Under the pieces are notes generated by a model. The model was not told the DNA's origin. It saw nothing but the letters and a program-made list of their open reading frames with translations, and ran no database searches. Shown here piece after piece: positions 26,401-37,434 of a stretch of DNA of 51,026 nt. Each line of letters starts with the position of its first letter. Positions within the stretch are counted from its first letter, which is position 1. Origin of the DNA: a bacterium. GTDB taxonomy: Bacteria; Krumholzibacteriota; Krumholzibacteriia; LZORAL124-64-63. Where the stretch lies: NCBI GenBank assembly GCA_014730255.1, contig WJIQ01000120.1, positions 1 to 51,026 on the forward strand, written 5' to 3'. A program made the translations under genes and the position numbers.

Positions 26401-27012
26401 GTCGGTGTCGCCGGGCGGAAGGACCTGCGAGTCGATGACCAGGCGCCCGCCCGACTGGAACGAGTAGTACTGCGCCAGACCGTCGAGGTGCGCCTCGAAG
26501 AACGCCCGGTCGTGCGGCGCGGGATCGATCTGCAGATCGTCGTCCGGGAACCGCGGCTCGAGGAAGAAGTCGCCATCCTCGGCCATGGTCACCAGGCCGG
26601 GCTCGCGGTTGGTCTCGAAGCTGATGCGCACGAGGAGGATCCGCAGCGTGTCGTCGAGCGCCTTGCCGAGCTCGGGCGCGCCCGCGTGCAGGCGCCGCGC
26701 CGGACCCAGTCCGCGCTCGGCGAGGTAGCGCTGCGACTTCGCCGACAGGTGCTGCTCGCCGAGCAGGTCGTGCACCTGGTGCCAGCGCTCGTGGTAGCGC
26801 TCCTGGCGCAAAAGCTCCCGCTGCAGCGCATCCTGGCCCTTCTCGGCCGTCATCTCGGACCACGAGAGCCGCTCGAACGGCAACCGCTCGGGGTACTCGG
26901 CGGCGACGGCGGTGCCAGCCGTCGCCAAAGCAGCGAGGGTGACCAGAGCGGTCAGGGTGACCCGGAAGGTCAGGGCCGCCGCCTGGGGCGTGCGGATCCG
27001 GTTACTCAACAC
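23488..27012 (-). CDS. M6-family metalloprotease with C-terminal secretion sorting domain
   Basis: 1174-residue exported protease. Signal peptide (LTALVTLAALATAGTAVAAE), a propeptide-like helical stretch, then an M6 (immune inhibitor A-type) catalytic domain with HEFGHALGLPDVYD: zinc ligands His333 and His337, catalytic Glu334. Downstream, FG-GAP/VCBS-like repeats are visible (EPAVADLDGDGRLDVVAV, GPIVVADLAGG). The last ~90 residues (VVFYPSPITGREVTVRF ... LAIYNLAGEPVLELE ... SGLYVARLI) look like a type A sorting domain of type IX secretion. GTG at 27012 has GAGGAGG four bases upstream; TTG at 27009 is an equally spaced alternative. This would be a cargo of the neighbouring secretion genes, and most likely a degradative or surface enzyme. 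Confidence 0.9.
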   Translation of the reverse strand: MLSNRIRTPQAAALTFRVTLTALVTLAALATAGTAVAAEYPERLPFERLSWSEMTAEKGQDALQRELLRQERYHERWHQVHDLLGEQHLSAKSQRYLAERGLGPARRLHAGAPELGKALDDTLRILLVRISFETNREPGLVTMAEDGDFFLEPRFPDDDLQIDPAPHDRAFFEAHLDGLAQYYSFQSGGRLVIDSQVLPPGDTDSYKLSDPADYGPGAGEFWTIEGLESLVRDMIVAADEGAAGDGISLADFDDDDDLTYIIFAHAGSDWQSDINQDSPNDIPTFFVTLGEAQPLASVDSETGETGSLRECSVIPETTTQDGFKGSIAAALYHEFGHALGLPDVYDATTGLTACGVWDLMDSGTNLAANLGVVDEETGDIVAETVTGILPPSLSAWCKWFLGWAVTDEITGGEPTERTLPAVGVPRSQYPLHNEVPGNAFDTDDPQLLLGGASPGEFFLIENRWVPFTVADTPYDEVVGDYGGLYFRRDQQTGVVLYLAGDKDGVTGYNTGYYDYFLPDGGLLVWHANQDRIDAGLATNSINQFGDGLRVVEADGIQDIGVLDAYVLGWYGSSSDVFAPWNDEGYDELFAEGAGVPTSRGFDRSWTGLRVTGIDDDGSSRGAVMRMVTSLESMGEGWPRDLPGTGTPRNPGPRAFDETSLTAVSWAGRDLVLAASRPDTVEPARLFLWNTDGEAAFTVAGQPDGAVLELPGPLVGAPIAAGEDRLLLATADGALHRLEPGPQDEPQIAWTATIDDTLLAGPAWIDHPDAGPDDLRIATIDGDGRAVLIRPDGTIESERRPLLDPGAAPVAPLRVIHDEAGFSQVVVLESNGFQLVPVAGGVLDGEVVGRNVRLQGRAQVAILPVDDARHLLVWDDLGLVGGWRVAGADDPVAVDWPALDEPLAGEPAVADLDGDGRLDVVAVTGMAIHAWQDNGSAVTGYPVELANLFPLDTENRLAGPIVVADLAGGPANELAVLTEAGHVFLLDGRVEPLAGTPLRCAGPDASLLAVPHDGALSLAVATRGGLRGAPLETRVTQGRLVLLSPQAQSSGGTAGWYGPAGGSARTGTVGTARPVTGDDGVAAPAEADVVFYPSPITGREVTVRFWNATTAPADLAIYNLAGEPVLELEIATEADRINERTLELDVASGLYVARLIHEPAAGSVAKVVKTLAVTR

Positions 27013-27097
27013 GAGGCCTCCTCGGGGGGCCTTGCGGAGCACGCTCCGGAAGGCCTCCGGTCGATCGCGACGTCAGGGGCGCCGGCAGTCGGGCAAG

Positions 27098-27121
27098 CGG
27101 GCCCGCCCGATGGCGGGCCCG
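27098..27121 (-). terminator. Possible terminator hairpin after the PorV-like gene
   Basis: A perfect 10-bp GC stem (CGGGCCCGCC, loop CGAT, GGCGGGCCCG) starts 13 bases after the PorV-like stop. No T-run follows on the minus strand, so it may attenuate rather than terminate, or stabilise the upstream mRNA; it would uncouple the M6 gene from the PorU-PorV pair. Confidence 0.4.
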
Positions 27122-27133
27122 GGATCGAGATCG

Positions 27134-28171
27134 TTACCAGCTGAAGTTCATCGAGAAGCGCTTGACCGAGTCGAGGCCCTCGGCCTGCGGCACCGACGCG
27201 AACGCGAACTGCAGGTCCAGGTCGGCCAGCGTGCTCATATCGAAGCCGAAGCCCCAGGTCATGCCGTTGATGTCGCCGTACCTGGCGCTCTTCCAGCCGA
27301 TCCGCGGGGCGAACACGTTGACGATGTTCAGCTCCAGGCCGTAGCCGAACTCCTCCTGATCCTTCTCGAAACCCCAGCCGTAGTCGTTCTCGTCCTCGTC
27401 CCACTTGTACAGGGGCAGCTGGTAGTCGCCGACGATGATGGCCATGAAATTGTCGGTCATGAACCAGTGCGGCGCCCACGCCGCGCCGACGGTGAACTTG
27501 CGCGGCATCGGGTCGGCCTGGTCCTCGTCGACGTGCTTGATGTCGTTGTTGATGCCCAGGTTCGCGGCCACCGCGGCGAGGTTCACGTTCCAGCGCGGGA
27601 TCTTGTGCAGCACGCCGACGTCCACGCCGTAGCTATCGCCCGAGCCGCCGGCGCGGTCCTGCAGGACCGAGTCGTCGGCCAGCTTGTCGCGGAAGTACTT
27701 GGCGCCGAAGCCCAGGCCCGTGTTCTCGCTCAGCTTGAAGGCCATCGCGCCCTGGACGACGAACTCGTACGAGTTGAACGTGCCCTTCTCCTGGCCCTGC
27801 TCGTCGGTGGCCACCTGCTCACCCATGTTGAGGTAGGTGAAGCTGAAGCCGTAACCGCCGCCCTGGAAGCCGGAGCCGTAGCCGCCCCAGAACAGCCGGA
27901 TGTCGTCGGCCAGGCCCTCGGCCAGCTTCGAGTACATGAACTGCAGGTTCGAGCCGCCGCGGTTCTCCATGAAGGCCAGGCCGCCAGGGTTGAACCAGTT
28001 CGACGTGGCGTCCTGCGACAGGGCCGTGCCGGCCTCGCCCAGGGCGTTGAATCGGGCGCCGGTCGGGAACGACAGCACGATGGCGCCCGCCCCGGAGCCG
28101 GCCAGCGCCGGCAAGGCGCTGCCCGTGAGGATGCTGAGGCCCACCAGGGCCGCCACAAGTTTCCGCTTCAT
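27134..28171 (-). CDS. PorV/PorQ-like outer-membrane beta-barrel
   Basis: 345-residue outer-membrane protein. Signal peptide (MKRKLVAALVGLSILTGSAL...) is followed by the PorV/PorQ hallmark FPTGARFNALGEAGTALS then DATSNWFNPGGLAFME, after which amphipathic beta strands run to a C-terminal Trp (MNFSW). In type IX secretion PorV carries folded cargo from the translocon to the PorU sortase; PorQ is the related partner of PorZ. ATG at 28171 has AGGAG 4-5 bases upstream and follows the C25 peptidase by 45 bases, the same order as porU-porV in Porphyromonas. I assign the PorV/PorQ family with confidence; the exact role as PorV is inferred from that order. Confidence 0.87.
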   Translation of the reverse strand: MKRKLVAALVGLSILTGSALPALAGSGAGAIVLSFPTGARFNALGEAGTALSQDATSNWFNPGGLAFMENRGGSNLQFMYSKLAEGLADDIRLFWGGYGSGFQGGGYGFSFTYLNMGEQVATDEQGQEKGTFNSYEFVVQGAMAFKLSENTGLGFGAKYFRDKLADDSVLQDRAGGSGDSYGVDVGVLHKIPRWNVNLAAVAANLGINNDIKHVDEDQADPMPRKFTVGAAWAPHWFMTDNFMAIIVGDYQLPLYKWDEDENDYGWGFEKDQEEFGYGLELNIVNVFAPRIGWKSARYGDINGMTWGFGFDMSTLADLDLQFAFASVPQAEGLDSVKRFSMNFSW

Positions 28172-28216
28172 TGTTCTCCTGACCTCCGTTAGTGCTTGCA
28201 AGACGCACGACGCGCC

Positions 28217-31200
28217 CTACCGCATGATGACCAACTGACCTGTCTCGCGAAATTCGTGCTCGTCGCCCGGCATGCGTCCCCGCAACACGTAGAGGTAGAC
28301 GCCGTTGGCGATGCGATCCCCCTCGCCGTCGCGACCGTCCCACTGCAGGGCGGCCGGGCCGGCGGCGCTGAAGGTGTCCTCGATGCGGCGGACGCGGCGA
28401 CCGGACACGGTGTAGATGTCCCACTGCAACGTCATGGGGCCGGACAGGTCGCACAGCAGCCGGCACGGTCCGTCGGTGGGGTTCGGGAAGACGGTGGCGT
28501 CGCGCATGCCGCCGATGCCGGCGGCCTCGAGGGTGAACCCGAGCGTGTCGCTACCGACGTTGCCGAACATGTCGCTGGCCGTCATCACGACGATGTGGTC
28601 GCCCAGGGCGAGGTCGCCGGGCAGCGCGGTCGACAGCCGCGCGCGCGTGTAGCTGCCCGACTCGAACTGGACGTCGTCGGAGACGTTGTTGTAGATGCCG
28701 CTGCGATCGAACTCGAGCAGCACGCTGTTGGCCGGGTTGCTGGCCACGATGTTCACGCCGCTGGTGTCGACGAGGGTCGCCTCGAGCTCGGTCCCGGGCT
28801 GGACCCGGATCCGGTCGTTGTCGAAGGCGAGCTGGATCTGCGGCCCGGACACGTCACCGCCGCTCGAGGACGGGACCTGCACGACCGGGACCGTCTCCGC
28901 CCCCGCGTACGCGATGCCGGACCCGTCGTCGACGATGATCCGGATGCGACCATTCTCGCCGGTGCGCATGGTCTGCGGCGCGACGAACGGGATCATGGTG
29001 TCCGCATCGTCGAGGGTGCCGTGACCCCGGAAGATCGGCTGCGGCATGGCGAAGTACTCGTGCACTCTGCCCCGGAAATCGACGAATTCCTGCACGACCC
29101 GGCTCTCCTCGGCGAGCAGCTGATACGTGGTTCCGGCGCCGTGGTCGAGGCCGGCGGCGGCGAGGTCGGCCTGCACGCGTTGCAGGCGGCCGGTGAGCAG
29201 CGAGTCCGTCGAGGCGTCGGTGAAGGTGAGATCGTCGACGGGGTTCGGCGGCCGGATGGCCGGGTCGCCGATCACGTTGTAGCGACGCGCGTTGCGCACC
29301 CGCGACCAGGTCGGCCACATCTCCGCCTTGCCGGCGGTGAGGGCCTCGCCCACGCTGGTCGCGGCCGAGACCCCCTGGTCCGGGTAGTAGTTGGCGAAGA
29401 CCGCCGACGAGAGCAGGTCGTTCAGGCTGCTGTAGCTCACCCACGAGGCGGCGACCGAGGCGATGCCGCCGCCCTGGCTGGCGGTCAGGAAGTCCTCGGC
29501 CATGCACTGGCTATTGGGATCGGCGTAGACGCCCACGTCGCAGCTGAAGGCCATGAAGACGAAGCGCCGGTCCCCGTTGCTCAGGCCGGAGATGTCGGTG
29601 ATCTCGAAGAGGTGCTCGTCCGCCAGGGTGACCGCCGCGCCATGGCCCACGTAGTAGAACATGGTCGTGCCCTCGTTGAGCCAGGCGAGCAGATCGCGCC
29701 GACCGTCGGGCTTGTAGACGCCGATCACCGGATACTCGATCAGGTAGAGCTTCTGGACCTCGAGCGACAGGGGCACGTACTCGGTGGCCAGCAGCTCGGC
29801 CTGGATCGTATGGTCCTCCTCGTTGGGCGCCGGATCGCCCGTACTGCGCCGCATGTCGTCGGCCGAGATGAGGACCTTGTTCTTCCAGGTGCCGTCCGGC
29901 GGGTTCTCGACGAAGGTCACGATCTTCTGCACCAGGGACATGGCATCGCTGGTCGAGCGGGCCGGCAGACGACCGACGGCCAGGTCGGGGATGTCGTAGT
30001 ACGGCGAGCCGATGGGCGGGCTGTCCAGCGCGACCAGCGACTCGTCGGCGGTGTACGGCTCGTAGATGCTCACCGGGTACGGCACCCGCGGGAAGCTGGA
30101 GATCAGATCGGTGGGGATCCAGTCGTACAGGCCGACCCCCGGTTCGCGCCCGAAGATGTTCCGGTAGTCGATGCTCGCGTCGCCGAGCAGGCAGACCCAG
30201 CGCAGCCGCTGCCCCTGCTGGTAGTAGTTCCAGCGCAGGAACTGGCGGACCGCCCGCCAGTCCTTCTGGCCACCGGAGAAGTTGGCGTAGATGTCCTCGA
30301 TGGTCACGGCCGCCGCGCGCGGGCTGTCGACGCCCGGCAGGACGCGACTGCGGAGCGCGGCGAGCTCCTCGGCCGCCGCCGAGAACTCGGCCGGATGGAT
30401 CACCAGATAGTCGACCGGGGGTACGGTCTGGCGCAGGGGCGTGACGTCGGCACGCTCGACGGTCGTCACCGGACGCAGGTCGCTGTCGTCGAACAGCATG
30501 AAGTGGCGGTCGTCCGTCGGCCCCATGGTCAGCCCGACGGTCAGCGTCCGGCTCGCGCCGCCGACCTCCTCGCCCTCGATGCGGCGGACCTCGGCCGGCC
30601 CGGTGATGTCCCAGAGCTGGTAGTCCGCGATGCCGGGGACGGTGAACTGCAGGTCGACCGCCGTACCGGGCTGGTCGAACTCCTCGCCCCAGAGGGCGCA
30701 GATCAGCTCGCCGGTGTAGGCGCCCTTGTCCAGCGCCGCGGTGTACTCGAGCTGGAAGAGATCGAAGGCCACGAAGGCGTTCAGCTCATCGTAGTTCTCG
30801 TAGCGCAGACGGACCGAGTTGGTGCCGCGATTCAGGGCGCTGGTGGTTCCGCCGAACCGGACGCCTTCCTCAAGGGTCCACTCGGCATGGGTCCAGTCGT
30901 GCGCCACGCCGGTGGCCGAGCTGTCGTTGAAGTAGCCCAGCACCTCGAAGCGGGCACCGAACTGGTTGGTGTAGAGGCCGGAGACCTCCATCCAGAACGA
31001 GGCCTCCGAGCCGGGCACGATCCCGTCCAGCTCGAAGCTGCGCGAGAACGCGGAGTTGATCACCGAATCCCAGGCCCAGAAATCCTCGACCCAGCCCCCG
31101 ACGTACGACTCGCTCTCCTCGCCGTGGTAGCGCGCCAGATGCGTGGTGCGGGCCGGAACGCCGTTCGGCTGGGCCTCGATGGTCGTCACGCGTAGCGGCG

Positions 31201-32275
31201 CCGTCGCGAACGGGGAGTCGGTGACGTCGTTCTCCCAGGTCAGCCAGTAGACGCCCGTCGGCTGCTGCAGGTGCTCGAAGTGATCGAGGCGGTCGGCGTC
31301 GGGGTCGAAGCGATCGGTCCAGACCGCCGCGCCGAAGCCGTAGAAGACCAGATCGTCGTCGGCGTTCCACTCCTGGTCGTCCATGCCGCGCAGCTCGATC
31401 GCCAGCTCGGTCAGCCCGGTGCGCTCGGGCTGCTCCGCCTCGACCTCGACCGGGTCGTCGCCCAGGGTCAGGCCGCCGCCGCGGAACAGGCGGACCTTCT
31501 GCGGATCGATGCTGGTCAGGGTGACACCGGCCGCCTCCAGGTCGGCGCCCGTCAGCCGGTGGGCGCCCTCGGCGTCGATCTCCAGCCGCACCCAGTTGTC
31601 GGTCAGCGCGAAGGCATCGTTCTCGACGTCCTTCGCCGCGCCATCGTCACGGCTGGACGGCCGATCGGTCGCCAGCTGACGCCAGCGACGGTAGACGTCC
31701 TCGTTGACCACCGCGCTGGGCACGGTCTCCGATCCCGTCGGGTGCCCCGGTTCCAGCGCCGGCAACGCCTTCGTGCGGTCGCCGGCCCCATGGTCGACCG
31801 CGACGATCACCGCGGCGAGGATGCCGCCGCCCGATTCCGGCCGCACGGTCAGGCCCGCGAGCGCGACGCCGCGATGGATCAGCGGTTCGGCGACGGTGAC
31901 CAGCGCCTCGGCCGCCTCGCCCGGCGCCCGATGCCAGCGCTGCGAGACGACCCGCCAGCGCGGGGTCTGCGGGTCCGGCACGGCCACCTGGACGGTGTGC
32001 TCGGCGGGGATGCGCCGACGCTCCCGCGTGCGCGCGTCCTCGGTCTCGGTCACCACGCCCTTCCACACGACGTCCTCGGCCCGGTCCCAGGGCACGTTGA
32101 CCTCCCGGGCGGGGAAGCGGATCTCCAGGACCGTGCGGTCCGGGGTCGCCTCCCGGACCTCGACCACGGGGGTGTCGATCACGGCGTCCGGCACGGCGGC
32201 CAGGGCCGGCCCCGCCAGCAGCAACGGCAGCAGGGCGCTGCCCAGGATCAGGCGCATCCGCAGGGCATCACGCAT
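28217..32275 (-). CDS. C25 (gingipain-family) peptidase, PorU-like sortase candidate
   Basis: 1352-residue exported cysteine peptidase. Signal peptide (LILGSALLPLLLAGPALA), a long N-terminal beta-rich region, then a C25 domain: MFYYVGHGA with His878 and FMAFSCDVG with Cys912, a spacing of 34 close to the gingipain catalytic dyad, and LAVGRLPARS upstream. The C-terminal ~100 residues form a FlgD/type A-like beta-sandwich (ATVFPNPTDG, YTVSGRRVRRIED, IANGVYLYVLRG). Length and position before PorV favour PorU, the sortase that removes sorting signals from cargo; a secreted C25 cargo protease is the main alternative. ATG at 32275 has GGAGGA 8 bases upstream and overlaps the Trm112 stop by 8 bases, suggesting coupled translation. 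Confidence 0.85.
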   Translation of the reverse strand: MRDALRMRLILGSALLPLLLAGPALAAVPDAVIDTPVVEVREATPDRTVLEIRFPAREVNVPWDRAEDVVWKGVVTETEDARTRERRRIPAEHTVQVAVPDPQTPRWRVVSQRWHRAPGEAAEALVTVAEPLIHRGVALAGLTVRPESGGGILAAVIVAVDHGAGDRTKALPALEPGHPTGSETVPSAVVNEDVYRRWRQLATDRPSSRDDGAAKDVENDAFALTDNWVRLEIDAEGAHRLTGADLEAAGVTLTSIDPQKVRLFRGGGLTLGDDPVEVEAEQPERTGLTELAIELRGMDDQEWNADDDLVFYGFGAAVWTDRFDPDADRLDHFEHLQQPTGVYWLTWENDVTDSPFATAPLRVTTIEAQPNGVPARTTHLARYHGEESESYVGGWVEDFWAWDSVINSAFSRSFELDGIVPGSEASFWMEVSGLYTNQFGARFEVLGYFNDSSATGVAHDWTHAEWTLEEGVRFGGTTSALNRGTNSVRLRYENYDELNAFVAFDLFQLEYTAALDKGAYTGELICALWGEEFDQPGTAVDLQFTVPGIADYQLWDITGPAEVRRIEGEEVGGASRTLTVGLTMGPTDDRHFMLFDDSDLRPVTTVERADVTPLRQTVPPVDYLVIHPAEFSAAAEELAALRSRVLPGVDSPRAAAVTIEDIYANFSGGQKDWRAVRQFLRWNYYQQGQRLRWVCLLGDASIDYRNIFGREPGVGLYDWIPTDLISSFPRVPYPVSIYEPYTADESLVALDSPPIGSPYYDIPDLAVGRLPARSTSDAMSLVQKIVTFVENPPDGTWKNKVLISADDMRRSTGDPAPNEEDHTIQAELLATEYVPLSLEVQKLYLIEYPVIGVYKPDGRRDLLAWLNEGTTMFYYVGHGAAVTLADEHLFEITDISGLSNGDRRFVFMAFSCDVGVYADPNSQCMAEDFLTASQGGGIASVAASWVSYSSLNDLLSSAVFANYYPDQGVSAATSVGEALTAGKAEMWPTWSRVRNARRYNVIGDPAIRPPNPVDDLTFTDASTDSLLTGRLQRVQADLAAAGLDHGAGTTYQLLAEESRVVQEFVDFRGRVHEYFAMPQPIFRGHGTLDDADTMIPFVAPQTMRTGENGRIRIIVDDGSGIAYAGAETVPVVQVPSSSGGDVSGPQIQLAFDNDRIRVQPGTELEATLVDTSGVNIVASNPANSVLLEFDRSGIYNNVSDDVQFESGSYTRARLSTALPGDLALGDHIVVMTASDMFGNVGSDTLGFTLEAAGIGGMRDATVFPNPTDGPCRLLCDLSGPMTLQWDIYTVSGRRVRRIEDTFSAAGPAALQWDGRDGEGDRIANGVYLYVLRGRMPGDEHEFRETGQLVIMR

Positions 32276-32477
32276 TCGTGTCGTCCTCCCCGGATCCGTC
32301 GTCCGCACCAGCGACGAGGGCCTCGGCCTCGTCGACGAGCATGATGGGGATCCCGTCCTCGACCCGGTACCGCAGCCCGCAGACCTCGCAGGTCAGCGAG
32401 GAATGGTCGGCCGCCGGCTCGACGGCGCCCTTGCATCGGGGGCACGCCAGGATGTCCAGCAACTTCGGGTCGAGCAT
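32268..32477 (-). CDS. Trm112/YcaR-family zinc-ribbon protein
   Basis: 69-residue protein with the family pattern LLDILACPRCKG and CEVCGLRYRVEDGIPIML: two CxxC pairs forming a zinc ribbon, then the conserved DGIP motif. Trm112 homologues are small partners that activate methyltransferases (tRNA, release factor) in archaea and eukaryotes; in bacteria the YcaR group lies often with lipid A or kdsB genes. Here the tail is acidic. ATG at 32477 has GAGGGAG about 7 bases upstream. It is the first gene of the unit and its stop overlaps the C25 start by 8 bases, an unusual pairing. Confidence 0.85.
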   Translation of the reverse strand: MLDPKLLDILACPRCKGAVEPAADHSSLTCEVCGLRYRVEDGIPIMLVDEAEALVAGADDGSGEDDTNA

Positions 32478-32638
32478 GGAGCAACTCCCTCGATCAAGCC
32501 GAGCCCGGGCCGCGACGGCACGCACGCGTCGGCGCCGGTTCTACACGATACGACTGGGTGGAACGCATACAGAAAGCCGTGGCACCCGAACAGGGCTCCG
32601 GCGACGGGGCGGGATCCTCGCAGTGGTTGGCAAGTGGG

Positions 32639-32667
32639 AGCATAACCAATCCCGCCCGCGGTGTCAA
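32639..32667 (-). promoter_or_regulatory. Sigma-70-type promoter for the Trm112-C25-PorV unit
   Basis: On the minus strand a perfect -35 TTGACA (32662-32667) is separated by exactly 17 bases from -10 TATGCT (32639-32644). It overlaps the last codon and stop of accA. Transcription would start near 32632, leaving a leader of about 155 bases before the Trm112-like gene. Confidence 0.65.
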
Positions 32668-33638
32668 TGGCGCTCGGACCATTCGCCCATCGCCAGGTAC
32701 TTCGAGAGCCGCGCGTCGCGCAGCGTGTCCGGGTCCTGATCGCCGATCTCGGCCAGGCCGTCGAGCAGCTGGGCCTTGATCGCGTGCGCGCATCCGGCGT
32801 GATCGCGGTGTGCGCCGCCGGTGGGCTCGCGCACGATGCCGTCGATCAACCCCAGCTTGAGCGCGTCGTCAGCCGTCAGGCGCATGGCCTTGGCCGCCTC
32901 CGGTCCCTTGGACGCGTCCCGCCAGAGGATCGCCGCGCACCCCTCCGGGCTGATGACCGAGTAGACCGCGTTCTCGAGCATGTAGACCCGATCGGTCACG
33001 CCGAGGGCCAGCGCGCCACCGGAGCCGCCCTCTCCGGTGACGACGGCGATGGACGGCACGGCGAGGTCGGCCATCTCGCGCAGGTTGCGGGCGATGGCCT
33101 CGGCCTGCCCCCGCTCCTCGGCGCCCAGGCCGGGGTACGCCCCCGGCGTGTCGATGAACGTGACGACCGGCCGGCCGAACCGCTCGGCCAGCTCCATCAG
33201 GCGCAGCGCCTTGCGGTAACCCTCGGGGTGGGCCATGCCGAAGTTGCGCCGCAGGTTGCTGCGGGTGTCGCGTCCCTTCTGGTGTCCGACGACCAGAACC
33301 GGATGACCATCCAGCCGCGCGAGCATGCCCTCGATGGCCGCGTCGTCGCGGAACTGGCGGTCGCCATGGAGCGGCACCTGCTCGGTGAAGATCCGATCGA
33401 CGAGGTCGAGGGTCGTCGGCCGGCGGGCGTGCCGGGCGAGCTGCACCCGCTGCCAGGGCGTCAGCCCGGAGAAGATCTCGCGGCTCAATCGGGCGGCCTT
33501 GTCCCGGAGGTGGGCCACCTCGTCCTGCACGTCGACGCCGCCGGTGGACGCCGATTCCTCGAGGCTGCGGATCTGTTCCTCGAGATCGACGATCGGACGC
33601 TCGAAGTCGAGCCAGGGTCCCTTGCTTGGTTCAGCCAT
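32664..33638 (-). CDS. accA: Acetyl-CoA carboxylase carboxyltransferase subunit alpha
   Basis: Transfers the carboxyl group from carboxybiotin to acetyl-CoA, with AccD, at the start of fatty acid synthesis. The 324-residue length is standard. Family motifs are clear: LTPWQRVQLARHARRPT, GDRQFRDDAAI, GHQKGRDT, FGMAHPEGYRKALR, FIDTPGAYPG and SVISPEGCAAILW. ATG at 33638 has only a weak GAG nearby. It lies 74 bases after dnaE, the order dnaE-accA also seen in E. coli and many other bacteria. The accA end carries the promoter for the next unit. Confidence 0.97.
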   Translation of the reverse strand: MAEPSKGPWLDFERPIVDLEEQIRSLEESASTGGVDVQDEVAHLRDKAARLSREIFSGLTPWQRVQLARHARRPTTLDLVDRIFTEQVPLHGDRQFRDDAAIEGMLARLDGHPVLVVGHQKGRDTRSNLRRNFGMAHPEGYRKALRLMELAERFGRPVVTFIDTPGAYPGLGAEERGQAEAIARNLREMADLAVPSIAVVTGEGGSGGALALGVTDRVYMLENAVYSVISPEGCAAILWRDASKGPEAAKAMRLTADDALKLGLIDGIVREPTGGAHRDHAGCAHAIKAQLLDGLAEIGDQDPDTLRDARLSKYLAMGEWSERH

Positions 33639-33712
33639 GATCTCGCGCTTTCACTCGGGTCGACCGGTGCGCCAAGATACTCAGACGCGCGCGTCTTCGC
33701 GACCGCAGCGCC

Positions 33713-37303
<3,591 letters not shown>

Positions 37304-37350
37304 CGCTGGCTCTTCCCTGAGCTGAGGTCGGACGTCGCTCCGGTCCCGGC

Positions 37351-37379
37351 ACTCTAGCAAGGACCATCGCGCTCGTAAA
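37351..37379 (-). promoter_or_regulatory. Probable dnaE promoter
   Basis: Minus strand: -35 TTTACG (37374-37379), 17-base spacer, -10 TAGAGT (37351-37356). Each hexamer matches 4 of 6 consensus bases and lies in an AT-enriched patch of otherwise GC-rich sequence. The expected start is some 40 bases upstream of the dnaE ATG. Confidence 0.5.
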
Positions 37380-37434
37380 TAAGCGCCGCGCGATCAGGCT
37401 CCGCGACGTCCGGGAACGGCCGCTGCCGGCGGGC

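Noticed and set aside
23452-27144. Plus-strand frame of about 1230 codons opposite the M6 protease
   Set aside because: Shadow of the M6 gene, which has an intact catalytic motif and sorting domain; the antisense product shows no motif.
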